Below, one piece after another: positions 1 through 6,076 of a stretch of 7,434 nucleotides of DNA (position 1 is its first letter; each line of letters opens with the position of its first letter). The DNA lies in assembly GCA_009786045.1 (NCBI GenBank), contig WQTY01000013.1:1-7434 (forward strand), given 5' to 3'. Made by a program: the position numbers and the translations under genes. The notes under the pieces were generated by a model, which was not told the origin of the DNA, ran no database searches, and saw only the letters and a program-made list of their open reading frames with translations. The stretch comes from Pseudomonadota bacterium (GTDB taxonomy: Bacteria > Myxococcota_A > Bradymonadia > UBA4248).

Positions 1-516
1 GCTTCGGCGTCCGCCCACGTCATCCAGGTTCTTGATGCGCACGGCACACCTGCCATATCGGAGATAACCCTGAGCGACGTCCCAGCGCTCAACGGCGAGC
101 GCTGGGTGACGCGCTGCCAGGACGCGACATTCGTTGCCATCTGTAAGCCAAACACGACCCGCACGGTGACCGCAACAGCCCCCAACGGCACGCAGGCCTC
201 CAAAACGGTGCGCTGTACCGAAAACACCGTTACGCAAGTCACACTCTCGCTCGAAGGCTGGACATTCGACCGAAACCGCGAAACAGCCCTCTGGCAGGCC
301 ACATGCCCGGACGAAAATTTCTGCCGACGGCTGTACGGCGTCGATGCCATCTGCGATTTGCGCCGCAATATGTGCCCGGCCCTGCCCGCCAATCGCTATT
401 GCCTCATTGATGACGTCTGCATTGCCGCCGGCACTCAGGTATCCCTAAGCACCATGGGAACGGTGATCTGCGATCCCATCCAAAGCCCGCGCAGCTGGAC
501 AATGCGCAGTCGGTGA
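1..516 (+). CDS. Partial Cys-rich, probably exported protein (5' end outside window)
   Basis: The frame is open from base 1, so the start lies upstream; 171 residues are visible before the TGA at 514-516. The first ~80 residues read as alternating beta strands, including a stretch like the small carboxypeptidase-regulatory or Ig-like folds (TVTATAPNG, then KTVRCTENTVTQVTL). The rest is Cys-rich, with spacings such as CPDENFC, AICD, NMCP, RYC and DVC; ten cysteines are visible in all, an even number that suits disulphides in an exported or periplasmic protein. No signal peptide can be seen because the N-terminus is missing. The last residues (PRSWTMRSR) look unlike the rest, and the +1 frame reads a more natural Cys-containing ending (see findings). 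I do not recognise a named family. It converges on the minus-strand gene ending at 793 and looks like chromosomal flank rather than part of the defence genes. Confidence 0.6.
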   Translation, partial: ASASAHVIQVLDAHGTPAISEITLSDVPALNGERWVTRCQDATFVAICKPNTTRTVTATAPNGTQASKTVRCTENTVTQVTLSLEGWTFDRNRETALWQATCPDENFCRRLYGVDAICDLRRNMCPALPANRYCLIDDVCIAAGTQVSLSTMGTVICDPIQSPRSWTMRSR

Positions 517-534
517 TTCGGTGGGCTTTGCGAA

Positions 535-555
535 GGACAACCGCAAGGGTTGTCC
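535..555 (+). terminator. Stem-loop after the Cys-rich gene, possible terminator
   Basis: Perfect 8-bp arms GGACAACC (535-542) and GGTTGTCC (548-555) enclose the loop GCAAG, 19 bases after the stop at 516. The nearest T-run (569-574) begins 14 bases past the stem, so this is not a canonical intrinsic terminator. The site lies between two convergent genes, where a terminator is expected. If the upstream gene really ends in the +1 frame at 560-562, the hairpin would instead be coding. Confidence 0.35.
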
Positions 556-675
556 CTGCTGATGAAAATTTTTTGTCCCTCGTGACGATTTTTCGTCCAT
601 TGCCCGCAAAATGTTGCCTTTTATTTTAAGGGGGGCTTTGCGTAGGGCCTACATGTAGTTTTGAGTGGGACTGCG

Positions 676-773
676 CCCCCTGCGCCGCTATTGGCCGCGT
701 GCGGCCAATACGCGTCTACCCCCTTTGCGGGGCTCAATCGCCGCCCCGCAACGCCCGGCTTGGGCAGGGCGAC
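676..773. repeat. 98-bp dispersed repeat, copy 1, with two hairpins
   Basis: This copy matches 2,087-2,184 without gaps, in the same orientation, with 6 mismatches in 98 bases. It contains a 10-bp perfect inverted repeat (TATTGGCCGC 689-698 and GCGGCCAATA 701-710, loop GT). A second hairpin has 9-bp arms TTGCGGGGC (725-733) and GCCCCGCAA (743-751) with a 9-base loop. It lies 19 bases beyond the stop of the minus-strand gene at 793. The paired GC-rich hairpins in intergenic DNA recall REP/BIME-like elements, which may act as bidirectional terminators or mRNA-stabilising ends. The function here is inferred. Confidence 0.85.
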
Positions 774-792
774 CGCATCATAGATATTTATT

Positions 793-1902
793 CTATTCTT
801 GCAGGCCGGCTTTTCGAAGCCGTTCAATGAAAGCGGCTTTCCTTGCTTGTGTCTGGTACAGCATCTTGACGCGCTGGGCGAAATGAATACTTTCAATACT
901 GGTGCTGTGAATGGCGAGTTCTTGCAGATCCAGGATGAGCTGCAGAGCGCGGTCATAGCTTTTGGCGTTTTTGGCTTCCACGAGTGCGTTAATCTCTGTC
1001 CATAGTTTAGTTTCGCTGCCAATGAGAGAATGAATGTGCTTTTGCCTGGCGATAGCGGCCTCGCGTTCTTGTCTGGCTTTTTCCTTTGCTTGTTTAGCAA
1101 TTTCAATGCGCCTGCGTTCCGCTGCATAAAGCTCGGCTGCCTGGCGAAGTTGGCCCACGGTTCTTTCATTATGCAAGGGACTGGCTTGAGCAGTTTGTGT
1201 TTTGAGAAACCTTTGCAACAGCACTGCAATGGGAGCATGGTTGCCTTTGAGCATAAGTTCTGTCAGGATGTTGTCCTTTTCCGTGCTTGGAAGCTCGCCA
1301 ATCCAGGCATGCAGTATTTTTTGATCTATGCCGGTATCGACCAGGACTGGACTGGTCTCGGCCGCCACATGCAGGAGGTCAAAATCAATGTGCAGGAATT
1401 CTGCCAGGTTTTGAAGGGATGAGCTGAGTTGCCCAAGACCAGGTGGCACAGGCGGCTCAACCATGTCATCGTCGATCTCGTCGAATTGTACACAAAGGAG
1501 CCAGCCGAGATAAAGCAGCCGCAAATCTCCGCGCGCAAGTTCGGTGCGTACGGAAATGAGGGATGACATAGCATTTGTACAAATTTCGCAATCCTCACAG
1601 TCTCCCCAACTTCCGCCGTCTTCATCCATGTACTCAAACGTCAGGATGACTTTATCCGGCTCTGCTTTGACACAGGCGCTGCTTTCGCAGCAGTACGCCT
1701 TGGCAGTTGCAGCGTCGAGTAAATCAGAAGGTAAACGGAGCTTCAGCGTGCGCGTACCCCAGCTGGCATAGTAGACGAACGCATCGAAGTAGTTTGCTAT
1801 CCAGACATCTTCATCTCCCTTAAAATCGCCCCAGTGGTACTCGTTGGTAAAGCTCGCAGATGTAATCCGCGCCCGCGACGAGCAGTTCCGCAGCGCCTCC
1901 AT
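793..1902 (-). CDS. Conserved protein of unnamed family, N-terminus out of frame
   Basis: This 369-residue open frame starts at ATG 1,902-1,900. The protein has a globular N-terminal half with motifs I associate with a widespread uncharacterised family: SSRARIT, FTNEYHWGDFKGD, YFDAFVYYASWGTR, LRLP, and the DLRLLYLGWLLCVQ segment followed by EPPVPPGLGQLS and AEFLHID. After a spacer comes a charged coiled-coil-like helix (about residues 245-300: QLRQAAELYAAERRR through ARQEREAAIARQ) and a helical C-terminus ending near IERLRKAGL. No catalytic motif or membrane segment is visible, so it is probably cytoplasmic with unknown function. The family normally has more N-terminal sequence; here that segment (YEFRALDRSLTKEE) lies directly upstream in the same frame but has no start codon, which suggests a frameshift. 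The gene is flanked by both copies of the 98-bp repeat and lies downstream of an hsdR remnant on the same strand. Confidence 0.75.
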   Translation of the reverse strand: MEALRNCSSRARITSASFTNEYHWGDFKGDEDVWIANYFDAFVYYASWGTRTLKLRLPSDLLDAATAKAYCCESSACVKAEPDKVILTFEYMDEDGGSWGDCEDCEICTNAMSSLISVRTELARGDLRLLYLGWLLCVQFDEIDDDMVEPPVPPGLGQLSSSLQNLAEFLHIDFDLLHVAAETSPVLVDTGIDQKILHAWIGELPSTEKDNILTELMLKGNHAPIAVLLQRFLKTQTAQASPLHNERTVGQLRQAAELYAAERRRIEIAKQAKEKARQEREAAIARQKHIHSLIGSETKLWTEINALVEAKNAKSYDRALQLILDLQELAIHSTSIESIHFAQRVKMLYQTQARKAAFIERLRKAGLQE

Positions 1903-1960
1903 CTCTTCTTTAGTGAGTGAGCGGTCGAGCGCGCGGAATTCATAACTGGTATTCGCTCAA
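1903..1960 (-). pseudogene. Frameshifted 5' end of the gene at 793-1902
   Basis: Reading minus strand from 1,944 to 1,903 in the frame of the downstream gene gives YEFRALDRSLTKEE, which matches the expected family N-terminus, but this frame meets TGA at 1,959-1,957 with no start codon between. In the next frame a TTG at 1,960-1,958 begins M(L)SEYQ and runs into TGA at 1,942-1,940. It is preceded by GGAG at 1,972-1,969 with an 8-base spacing. Joining the two gives SEYQ-YEFRALDR, close to the family's usual SEYQYYEF-type start. A 2-base loss, or a 1-base gain, near 1,943-1,946 explains this. The full product would be about 388 residues. A sequencing error is an equally simple cause. Confidence 0.65.
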
Positions 1961-2009
1961 GGATGTGTCTCCGTGTTTAGGTTAAACGCTTAATGCAGTT
2001 GTTGCGCAC

Positions 2010-2025
2010 TGTCGGAATGCCGACA
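2010..2025. promoter_or_regulatory. Perfect inverted repeat upstream of the minus-strand gene, possible operator
   Basis: Arms TGTCGG (2,010-2,015) and CCGACA (2,020-2,025) enclose AATG. The site sits 50-65 bases upstream of the likely TTG start at 1,960, in the region expected to hold the promoter. On the minus strand a weak -35-like TTGTCG overlaps it. An operator for a dimeric repressor is possible; a small hairpin is the alternative. Confidence 0.3.
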
Positions 2026-2086
2026 ACGGTTGCGATATATCAGACATTTGCCCTGTGTGTTTGACTTTTTGGGGTGGGGGCAGCAG

Positions 2087-2184
2087 CCCCCTGCGCCGCT
2101 ATGGGCCGCACGCGGCCAATACGCGTCTACCCCCTCTGCGGGGCTCAATCGCCGCCCCGCAACGCCTGGCTCGGGCAGGGCGAC
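2087..2184. repeat. 98-bp dispersed repeat, copy 2, with two hairpins
   Basis: Direct copy of 676-773 (constant offset 1,411, about 94% identical). The first hairpin keeps arms TATGGGCCGC (2,100-2,109) and GCGGCCAATA (2,112-2,121), with one mismatch and loop AC. The second has 8-bp arms TGCGGGGC (2,137-2,144) and GCCCCGCA (2,154-2,161) around an identical 9-base loop. It lies downstream of the hsdR remnant and upstream of the gene at 793-1,960, all read on the minus strand. Each of these two coding units is thus followed by a copy of the repeat. Confidence 0.85.
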
Positions 2185-2281
2185 TAGGGCAAATCAGCTA
2201 AAGTTTTACGGTCGTACAGAGGATTTTTAGCACCACACCACAAAAACTATTGCTATGGTTTAGTTGAAACGGCGTACTACT

Positions 2282-2416
2282 CTAACTATCCACCCACATT
2301 TCGCATTGGCCAATGACGGTAGCGATGGCATCCTCCATACCCTCGGGCGGGTACTTATATTTCTTAAGCAATCTCTTAACCATTCGGCGCATTTATCGAG
2401 CTTTATTCGATGTCCA
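2282..2416 (-). pseudogene. hsdR: Remnant of type I restriction subunit HsdR (C-terminal tail)
   Basis: Minus strand 2,392-2,282 encodes 36 residues and a TAG stop: MRRMVKRLLKKYKYPPEG, followed by MEDAIATVIGQCEMWVDS. This matches the expected end of HsdR (the DUF3387-type C-terminus: LRRxVKRLLRKYGYPP, then an acidic helix with VLEQAE). Just upstream in the same frame, WTSNKAR (2,416-2,396) resembles the WTxxxxVRAK segment that normally precedes it. That part is a few residues short and is broken by TAA at 2,395-2,393, with TGA further up at 2,431-2,429. The helicase and nuclease parts of hsdR (about 1,000 residues) are absent; that space is now taken by the gene at 2,530. I take this as a dead fragment of an earlier type I restriction-modification locus. 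Family assignment is from memory of the motif, not a search. Confidence 0.7.
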
Positions 2417-2463
2417 AGTACCAGCATTTCAAGCGATTGCTCTGAACGTTTAGCGATAGGCTC

Positions 2464-2493
2464 TTGATGTCAAGACCACTTTTGTGTTACAAT
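2464..2493 (+). promoter_or_regulatory. Probable sigma70 promoter for the 935-residue gene and operon
   Basis: TTGATG (2,464-2,469) and TACAAT (2,488-2,493) are separated by 18 bases. TG at 2,485-2,486 gives an extended -10 element. The -35 box overlaps a small inverted repeat, CTTGA/TCAAG (2,463-2,474), which could bind a regulator. Transcription would begin near 2,500, giving a short leader before the start at 2,530. Confidence 0.5.
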
Positions 2494-2529
2494 TAAAGCA
2501 GATATTGGTTTGGTCGAAGGAGCACAGAA

Positions 2530-5337
2530 ATGTATCTCGCCAAAGAAGTCAGACAAAGAGCTGAAAATGCCGTTCAAAGCAACAGGCTTGTCGGGAATAC
2601 GGTTTTCTCAGATGACGAATACGAAGCACTGCTTGAGTACACTCGCGATGCTGCGCAAAGCGGCAGATTGCTTAGCCGCAGCGCCTTCAGCAGCGACAAG
2701 GATGAGCGTGTGCATTTTGTGACGCTTGTCGAGATGACAAAACGCTGGAAACTGACTGATGATGGCATAGATGATAGTAGATTTTGGCCGTACATTCTAA
2801 AGACACTCATTGGTGCTGAAACGCACGCCGGGTTATATAAAGCATTTACCGAGACGATTCGTAGGCTCCACGATACCGGTAACATCGTTATGGCGAATGT
2901 GCACAAGAAGTATTATGCAACGCTCATGATACATGCCTTTGCACCGCCCAAAAGTGTTCGGGAATTTTTAAACCTGAGCTACAACCTGTACAAATATGAT
3001 TTAGACTTCAATTACACACAGAGCGACAGGTTTGTTTGTGAAATCGCCACAGACCGTTTTTGCGAGATAGTGCAGAGCTCTGTGGGCAATGACAGAACCG
3101 TTTCTATTGGCAGCAACGCCTATGGCATACTCGTCGGTTTGCGCTCACTTGCGTTAAACAATGACACGCGCGCTGATTTCGTCGCGCTGCTTGATACGGC
3201 ATTAAAATCCATACACACACTGTTTTATCGACAAACCTGTAAGGCTGAGACATATTTTGAAAAAATGATAGATGATTGGTGGCAAACCAAACGGAGACAG
3301 GTTGGCTATGATCGCAGAATGACACATAAAACTCAGCCTGCTGTCCCTGCAAACAATGTCGTCCCAAAGTTCATGTACGACAATGGCAAAGTCTCTCTCG
3401 CTATTCCGCCCATTCGATTGGGGTGGGACAAATCTGCCAAAGTGCATCTTGACATCTTTGTTGGCAACGCGTGCGAGCCGCAAGAATCCAAAGCATTGTC
3501 CACCAAGACTGGCGAGCTGACGATAACGACCAGGCAGGAAATGCTGGAACTCAATTCATTGATGCAAAGCGATGAAGTCATACACTTGCGCGTTAAAATT
3601 ACTGATGGCGCCAAGGTGCTCTGCAATAAAACCATGGATAGAGAATTCATTCTGTTTGATGGCGAAAACGAGGTGTTAAGCCATGTCTGCAAAGTGAATA
3701 ACTACTTTGTCTACACCCGAATGATAGATCAGCTAAGCACGCCCGCAGAGATATCTACTGTTGCGCTCAACGTCTACAATATTTATCCCAAAGCTGGCGA
3801 GAAGTTGTCTGGCACAAACCGGCAAGTGCTTTTTGTGGATAAAACGTTTACTGCAAACAAAAATGGTGTTGCTTTCCTGCTCGAAAGCCTGCCAAATTGC
3901 GAATGGCGATTTGCCGATACCGGTTGTAGTGTTTACAGCGGTATGGTCAGGCTATTACTTCCCAGCGACGCTGCACTCAATGGCCTGAAACTGAACATTG
4001 ACAACAAACCACATTTGGTTTCAACACTAAAACCTGTTCAGGAAGATGACTATCTCGTCTTTGATATCACTGACCGAATACCCACATTCGAGCCTGTTAT
4101 CCTCTCTTTGTATTCACATCGTGATGAAAAGGTTCTTTTTAAGGAAAGAATCGCTTTTTTTCCCAATCTTCGTGTCAAACTTGCTAAATCGGTTTTCTAT
4201 GGCGATGATGAAAAAATACTGGAGATTTCTGATAATGGCATAAACACTGTTTTGCATTGGGATAACACACAGAACGAGATCGTTTGCCCGCTTCGTGATG
4301 GCGAGCTTATCGTCAGCATTCCCTACATAAAATGGCGCATTGACGACAAACCATGGCACAATGCACCGCTGCAAAAAATCGTTTGGTACAAAAAACTGTT
4401 TCATAATGGTTCGCTCCTGGAAATCGACTCGCCTTTTGATGGCACTAAAGCAGAGTTGATTGCTGTGTTGGATGGCGAACCAGAGACTATAGAACGCAAC
4501 AAAACTAACGGAAAATTCGAGATTGGCAGATACATTTATGCCAACGAACACAAAACAGAGATTGTCTTTGCACTATCGGGATTGGACAATCTTATTGACT
4601 TGTTTGCCGTTTCTACCGAAGAACATTTTATTGCCAACCCGCTTGTATATTCTGGTGGCAAGTTATTGTGGCAAGTCGAGGATAGCTTTGTCGGTGATGA
4701 AAATAGACAGTTTTCGGTGAACTTCAGCGCCACAGATAAGAAAATAATCATCAAGGACAGGCTCACATCTGACGACAGCGACATAGAAGACATCAGCGAT
4801 GGTGTATATGCTTTTAATGTTAGCTCAAAAGGCAGTGGGCTGTTTACAACGAAGTCTAAAGTATTTTACAAAGGCGAGATCATCGTCGGACAAAAAGAAA
4901 AGTTTCTGTTTGCCAACAAGTGTATCAAATTGGTTTATGTCAGTGGTGAGCTTACGCAGAAAGAAAGATCAAAAGATTATTGGAAACAATTCAAATTTGA
5001 GTATTTCATTGACAACATTCAATTTGTAGAAAACGACGACGACAAACACTACATAGGAAAGTTGTATTGTCTTGATAAGTATGGTGAAAAAATACACTTG
5101 AACAAAATGCAAAATGAACTCGATAGCTATGACAGAGTGAATCCTGTGCGCATAGATCTTGTCACCGATAACACATGTGAGATTAATGCAGGGTACAGTA
5201 CGAATAGCGGTGATTGCGATTTGGGTGGTTTAATCTATGACAGAGAACAGGAATCGCTCTGCAACATCAATCTAAAACGCGATGTTAAGGGAAGATATTT
5301 TTGCATTAACTACTATAAATTCAGGGTCGAACAATGA
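2530..5337 (+). CDS. Large protein of unknown function, possible DruH-like defence component
   Basis: 935 residues. Start ATG 2,530 is supported by AAGGAG (2,517-2,522) seven bases upstream and the promoter before it. About residues 1-255 are mostly helical and charged, with a compact motif region FWPYILKTLIG (85-95), then YYATLMIHAFAPPKSVREFLN (128-147) and YKYDLDFNYT (154-163). From about residue 285 (VSLAIPPIRLGWD, then KVHLDIFVG) the protein is largely beta, suggesting several sandwich-like domains to the C-terminus. No nuclease, ATPase or membrane motif is seen, and there is no signal peptide, so it is probably cytoplasmic. Size and proximity to the large DEAH helicase gene fit the DruH partner of Druantia type III systems, but the identity is inferred from layout and a general resemblance only. 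Its stop overlaps the next start (ATGA), so the downstream cassette is translationally coupled. Base composition is more AT-rich than the left flank, consistent with transfer. Confidence 0.85.
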   Translation: MYLAKEVRQRAENAVQSNRLVGNTVFSDDEYEALLEYTRDAAQSGRLLSRSAFSSDKDERVHFVTLVEMTKRWKLTDDGIDDSRFWPYILKTLIGAETHAGLYKAFTETIRRLHDTGNIVMANVHKKYYATLMIHAFAPPKSVREFLNLSYNLYKYDLDFNYTQSDRFVCEIATDRFCEIVQSSVGNDRTVSIGSNAYGILVGLRSLALNNDTRADFVALLDTALKSIHTLFYRQTCKAETYFEKMIDDWWQTKRRQVGYDRRMTHKTQPAVPANNVVPKFMYDNGKVSLAIPPIRLGWDKSAKVHLDIFVGNACEPQESKALSTKTGELTITTRQEMLELNSLMQSDEVIHLRVKITDGAKVLCNKTMDREFILFDGENEVLSHVCKVNNYFVYTRMIDQLSTPAEISTVALNVYNIYPKAGEKLSGTNRQVLFVDKTFTANKNGVAFLLESLPNCEWRFADTGCSVYSGMVRLLLPSDAALNGLKLNIDNKPHLVSTLKPVQEDDYLVFDITDRIPTFEPVILSLYSHRDEKVLFKERIAFFPNLRVKLAKSVFYGDDEKILEISDNGINTVLHWDNTQNEIVCPLRDGELIVSIPYIKWRIDDKPWHNAPLQKIVWYKKLFHNGSLLEIDSPFDGTKAELIAVLDGEPETIERNKTNGKFEIGRYIYANEHKTEIVFALSGLDNLIDLFAVSTEEHFIANPLVYSGGKLLWQVEDSFVGDENRQFSVNFSATDKKIIIKDRLTSDDSDIEDISDGVYAFNVSSKGSGLFTTKSKVFYKGEIIVGQKEKFLFANKCIKLVYVSGELTQKERSKDYWKQFKFEYFIDNIQFVENDDDKHYIGKLYCLDKYGEKIHLNKMQNELDSYDRVNPVRIDLVTDNTCEINAGYSTNSGDCDLGGLIYDREQESLCNINLKRDVKGRYFCINYYKFRVEQ

Positions 5338-5564
5338 ACTGCAATGGCAATGATACTTGCAAGCAAATTGAATGGACGGTGGTTTGTGTCAACGAGTTTG
5401 CAAAAAATTTCGAATTAACACCAAGAAATGCGTTTCACTACCTAAACGCATTCGGAGGCATTAAATTTCTTATGGAACACTATGTGGCCGAACACATGCT
5501 GTCATTCGACGACGCTGTTGATGATCTCATTTTTGTTTGCAGACAAAATGGGGGGGGATTGTAA
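5334..5564 (+). CDS. DUF3791 family small protein, putative partner of DUF3990
   Basis: 76 residues. ATG 5,334 overlaps the preceding TGA (ATGA); AGGG at 5,323-5,326 gives a ribosome-binding site with 7-base spacing. The body matches what I know of DUF3791: an N-terminal helix (IEWTVVCVNEFAKNFELTP, 12-30), then FHYLNAFGGIKFLMEHY (34-50) and a C-terminal helix (FDDAVDDLIFVC, 58-69) ending NGGGL. DUF3791 genes are commonly found directly before DUF3990 genes. A role as antitoxin, or as a specificity or immunity partner of the DUF3990 protein, is inferred from that pairing and the small size; it is not established. The last codons contain the eight-G tract (5,550-5,557). Confidence 0.85.
   Translation: MNCNGNDTCKQIEWTVVCVNEFAKNFELTPRNAFHYLNAFGGIKFLMEHYVAEHMLSFDDAVDDLIFVCRQNGGGL
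5550..5558 (+). promoter_or_regulatory. Eight-G tract: ribosome-binding site and potential frameshift site
   Basis: Bases 5,550-5,557 are G, followed by A at 5,558. In the DUF3791 frame they read GGG GGG GGA, then TTG TAA. The tract ends six bases before the DUF3990 ATG (5,564) and is the only purine-rich ribosome-binding candidate for it. G GGG GGA (5,552-5,558) also fits the X XXY YYZ form of a -1 slippery heptamer. A -1 shift, or one extra G, gives NGGG-IVMLLYHGSN, an in-frame DUF3791-DUF3990 fusion. Whether slippage occurs is unknown. Confidence 0.5.
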
Positions 5565-6076
5565 TGCTTCTATATCATGGCTCAAACACAGAAATCATTG
5601 AGATAGACTTGAAAAAGTGTCGCCCCTATAAGGACTTTGGCAGAGGATTTTATCTCACAACCATTGAGAGTCAAGCACAGCGAATGGCCAAGAGAACATG
5701 CAGGATGTATTCTGGTGTGCCTGTCGTAACAACATTCTCCTTTGACCTGAATGCTTATGAATACCGTCAACTGTTTGTTAAGCGTTTTGATGCTCCTACG
5801 ATTGAATGGGCGCAATTTGTTTTGAACAATCGTAATCGCCATTTTGTTGACATTGATCACATCCATTGCAATCATGACAACAAATACGATGTCGTCGTTG
5901 GCCCTGTGGCAAATGACGATATCGCCGTTCTGTTTCGAACCTACACGAAAGGATTTATTGATGATACCTCCCTGGTAAACGGAATGATGTTTAGAAAACT
6001 CAATGACCAGTATTCGTTTCATACTGAAAGATCCATTGCTTTACTTTCAAAAATTGAGGCTAAAACCTATGAATAG
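5564..6076 (+). CDS. DUF3990 protein, ADP-ribosyltransferase-like fold
   Basis: 170 residues. I place the start at ATG 5,564 because it overlaps the DUF3791 stop (TAATG) and begins with the typical DUF3990 opening LLYHGSN. An upstream TTG at 5,537 in frame would add nine residues with no better ribosome-binding site. Family motifs visible in order are YHGS (4-7), DFGRGFYLTT (24-33), a segment with EWAQFV (81-86), YDVVVGPVAND (108-118) and DQYSFHTERSI (148-158). DUF3990 is placed among ADP-ribosyltransferase-like folds. By analogy with H-Y-E enzymes, H5, Y30 and E155 are the candidate NAD-binding and catalytic residues; all three are present, so the enzyme may be active. Target and even activity are inferred. 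It is probably the effector or toxin of the three-gene cassette, tightly coupled to both neighbours. Confidence 0.85.
   Translation: MLLYHGSNTEIIEIDLKKCRPYKDFGRGFYLTTIESQAQRMAKRTCRMYSGVPVVTTFSFDLNAYEYRQLFVKRFDAPTIEWAQFVLNNRNRHFVDIDHIHCNHDNKYDVVVGPVANDDIAVLFRTYTKGFIDDTSLVNGMMFRKLNDQYSFHTERSIALLSKIEAKTYE

Noticed and set aside
621..1238. 205-codon minus-strand open frame running through repeat copy 1 and the conserved gene
   Set aside because: It overlaps the recognisable gene 793-1,902 in another frame and its C-terminus is a translation of the repeat; composition is low-quality with no family motif.
1030..1422. 130-codon plus-strand open frame
   Set aside because: Antisense shadow of the 793-1,902 gene, with no ribosome-binding support and no recognisable motif.
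676..2184. Insertion sequence or transposon bounded by the 98-bp repeats
   Set aside because: The enclosed gene shows no transposase or integrase motif, the repeats are direct and internally palindromic, and no target-site duplication is evident.
2245..2265. Possible terminator hairpin after the hsdR remnant (AACTA/TAGTT)
   Set aside because: Only five base pairs around an 11-base loop; too weak to call in AT-rich DNA.
2264..2467. 67-codon plus-strand open frame before the operon
   Set aside because: It is antisense to the hsdR remnant, which explains the sequence better; no family pattern is seen.
4114..4551. 145-codon minus-strand open frame inside the 935-residue gene
   Set aside because: Antisense to a long, well-supported gene; hydrophobic runs come from complementing its codons.
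5582..6022. 146-codon minus-strand open frame opposite DUF3990
   Set aside because: Antisense to a gene with clear family motifs and coupled overlaps on both sides.
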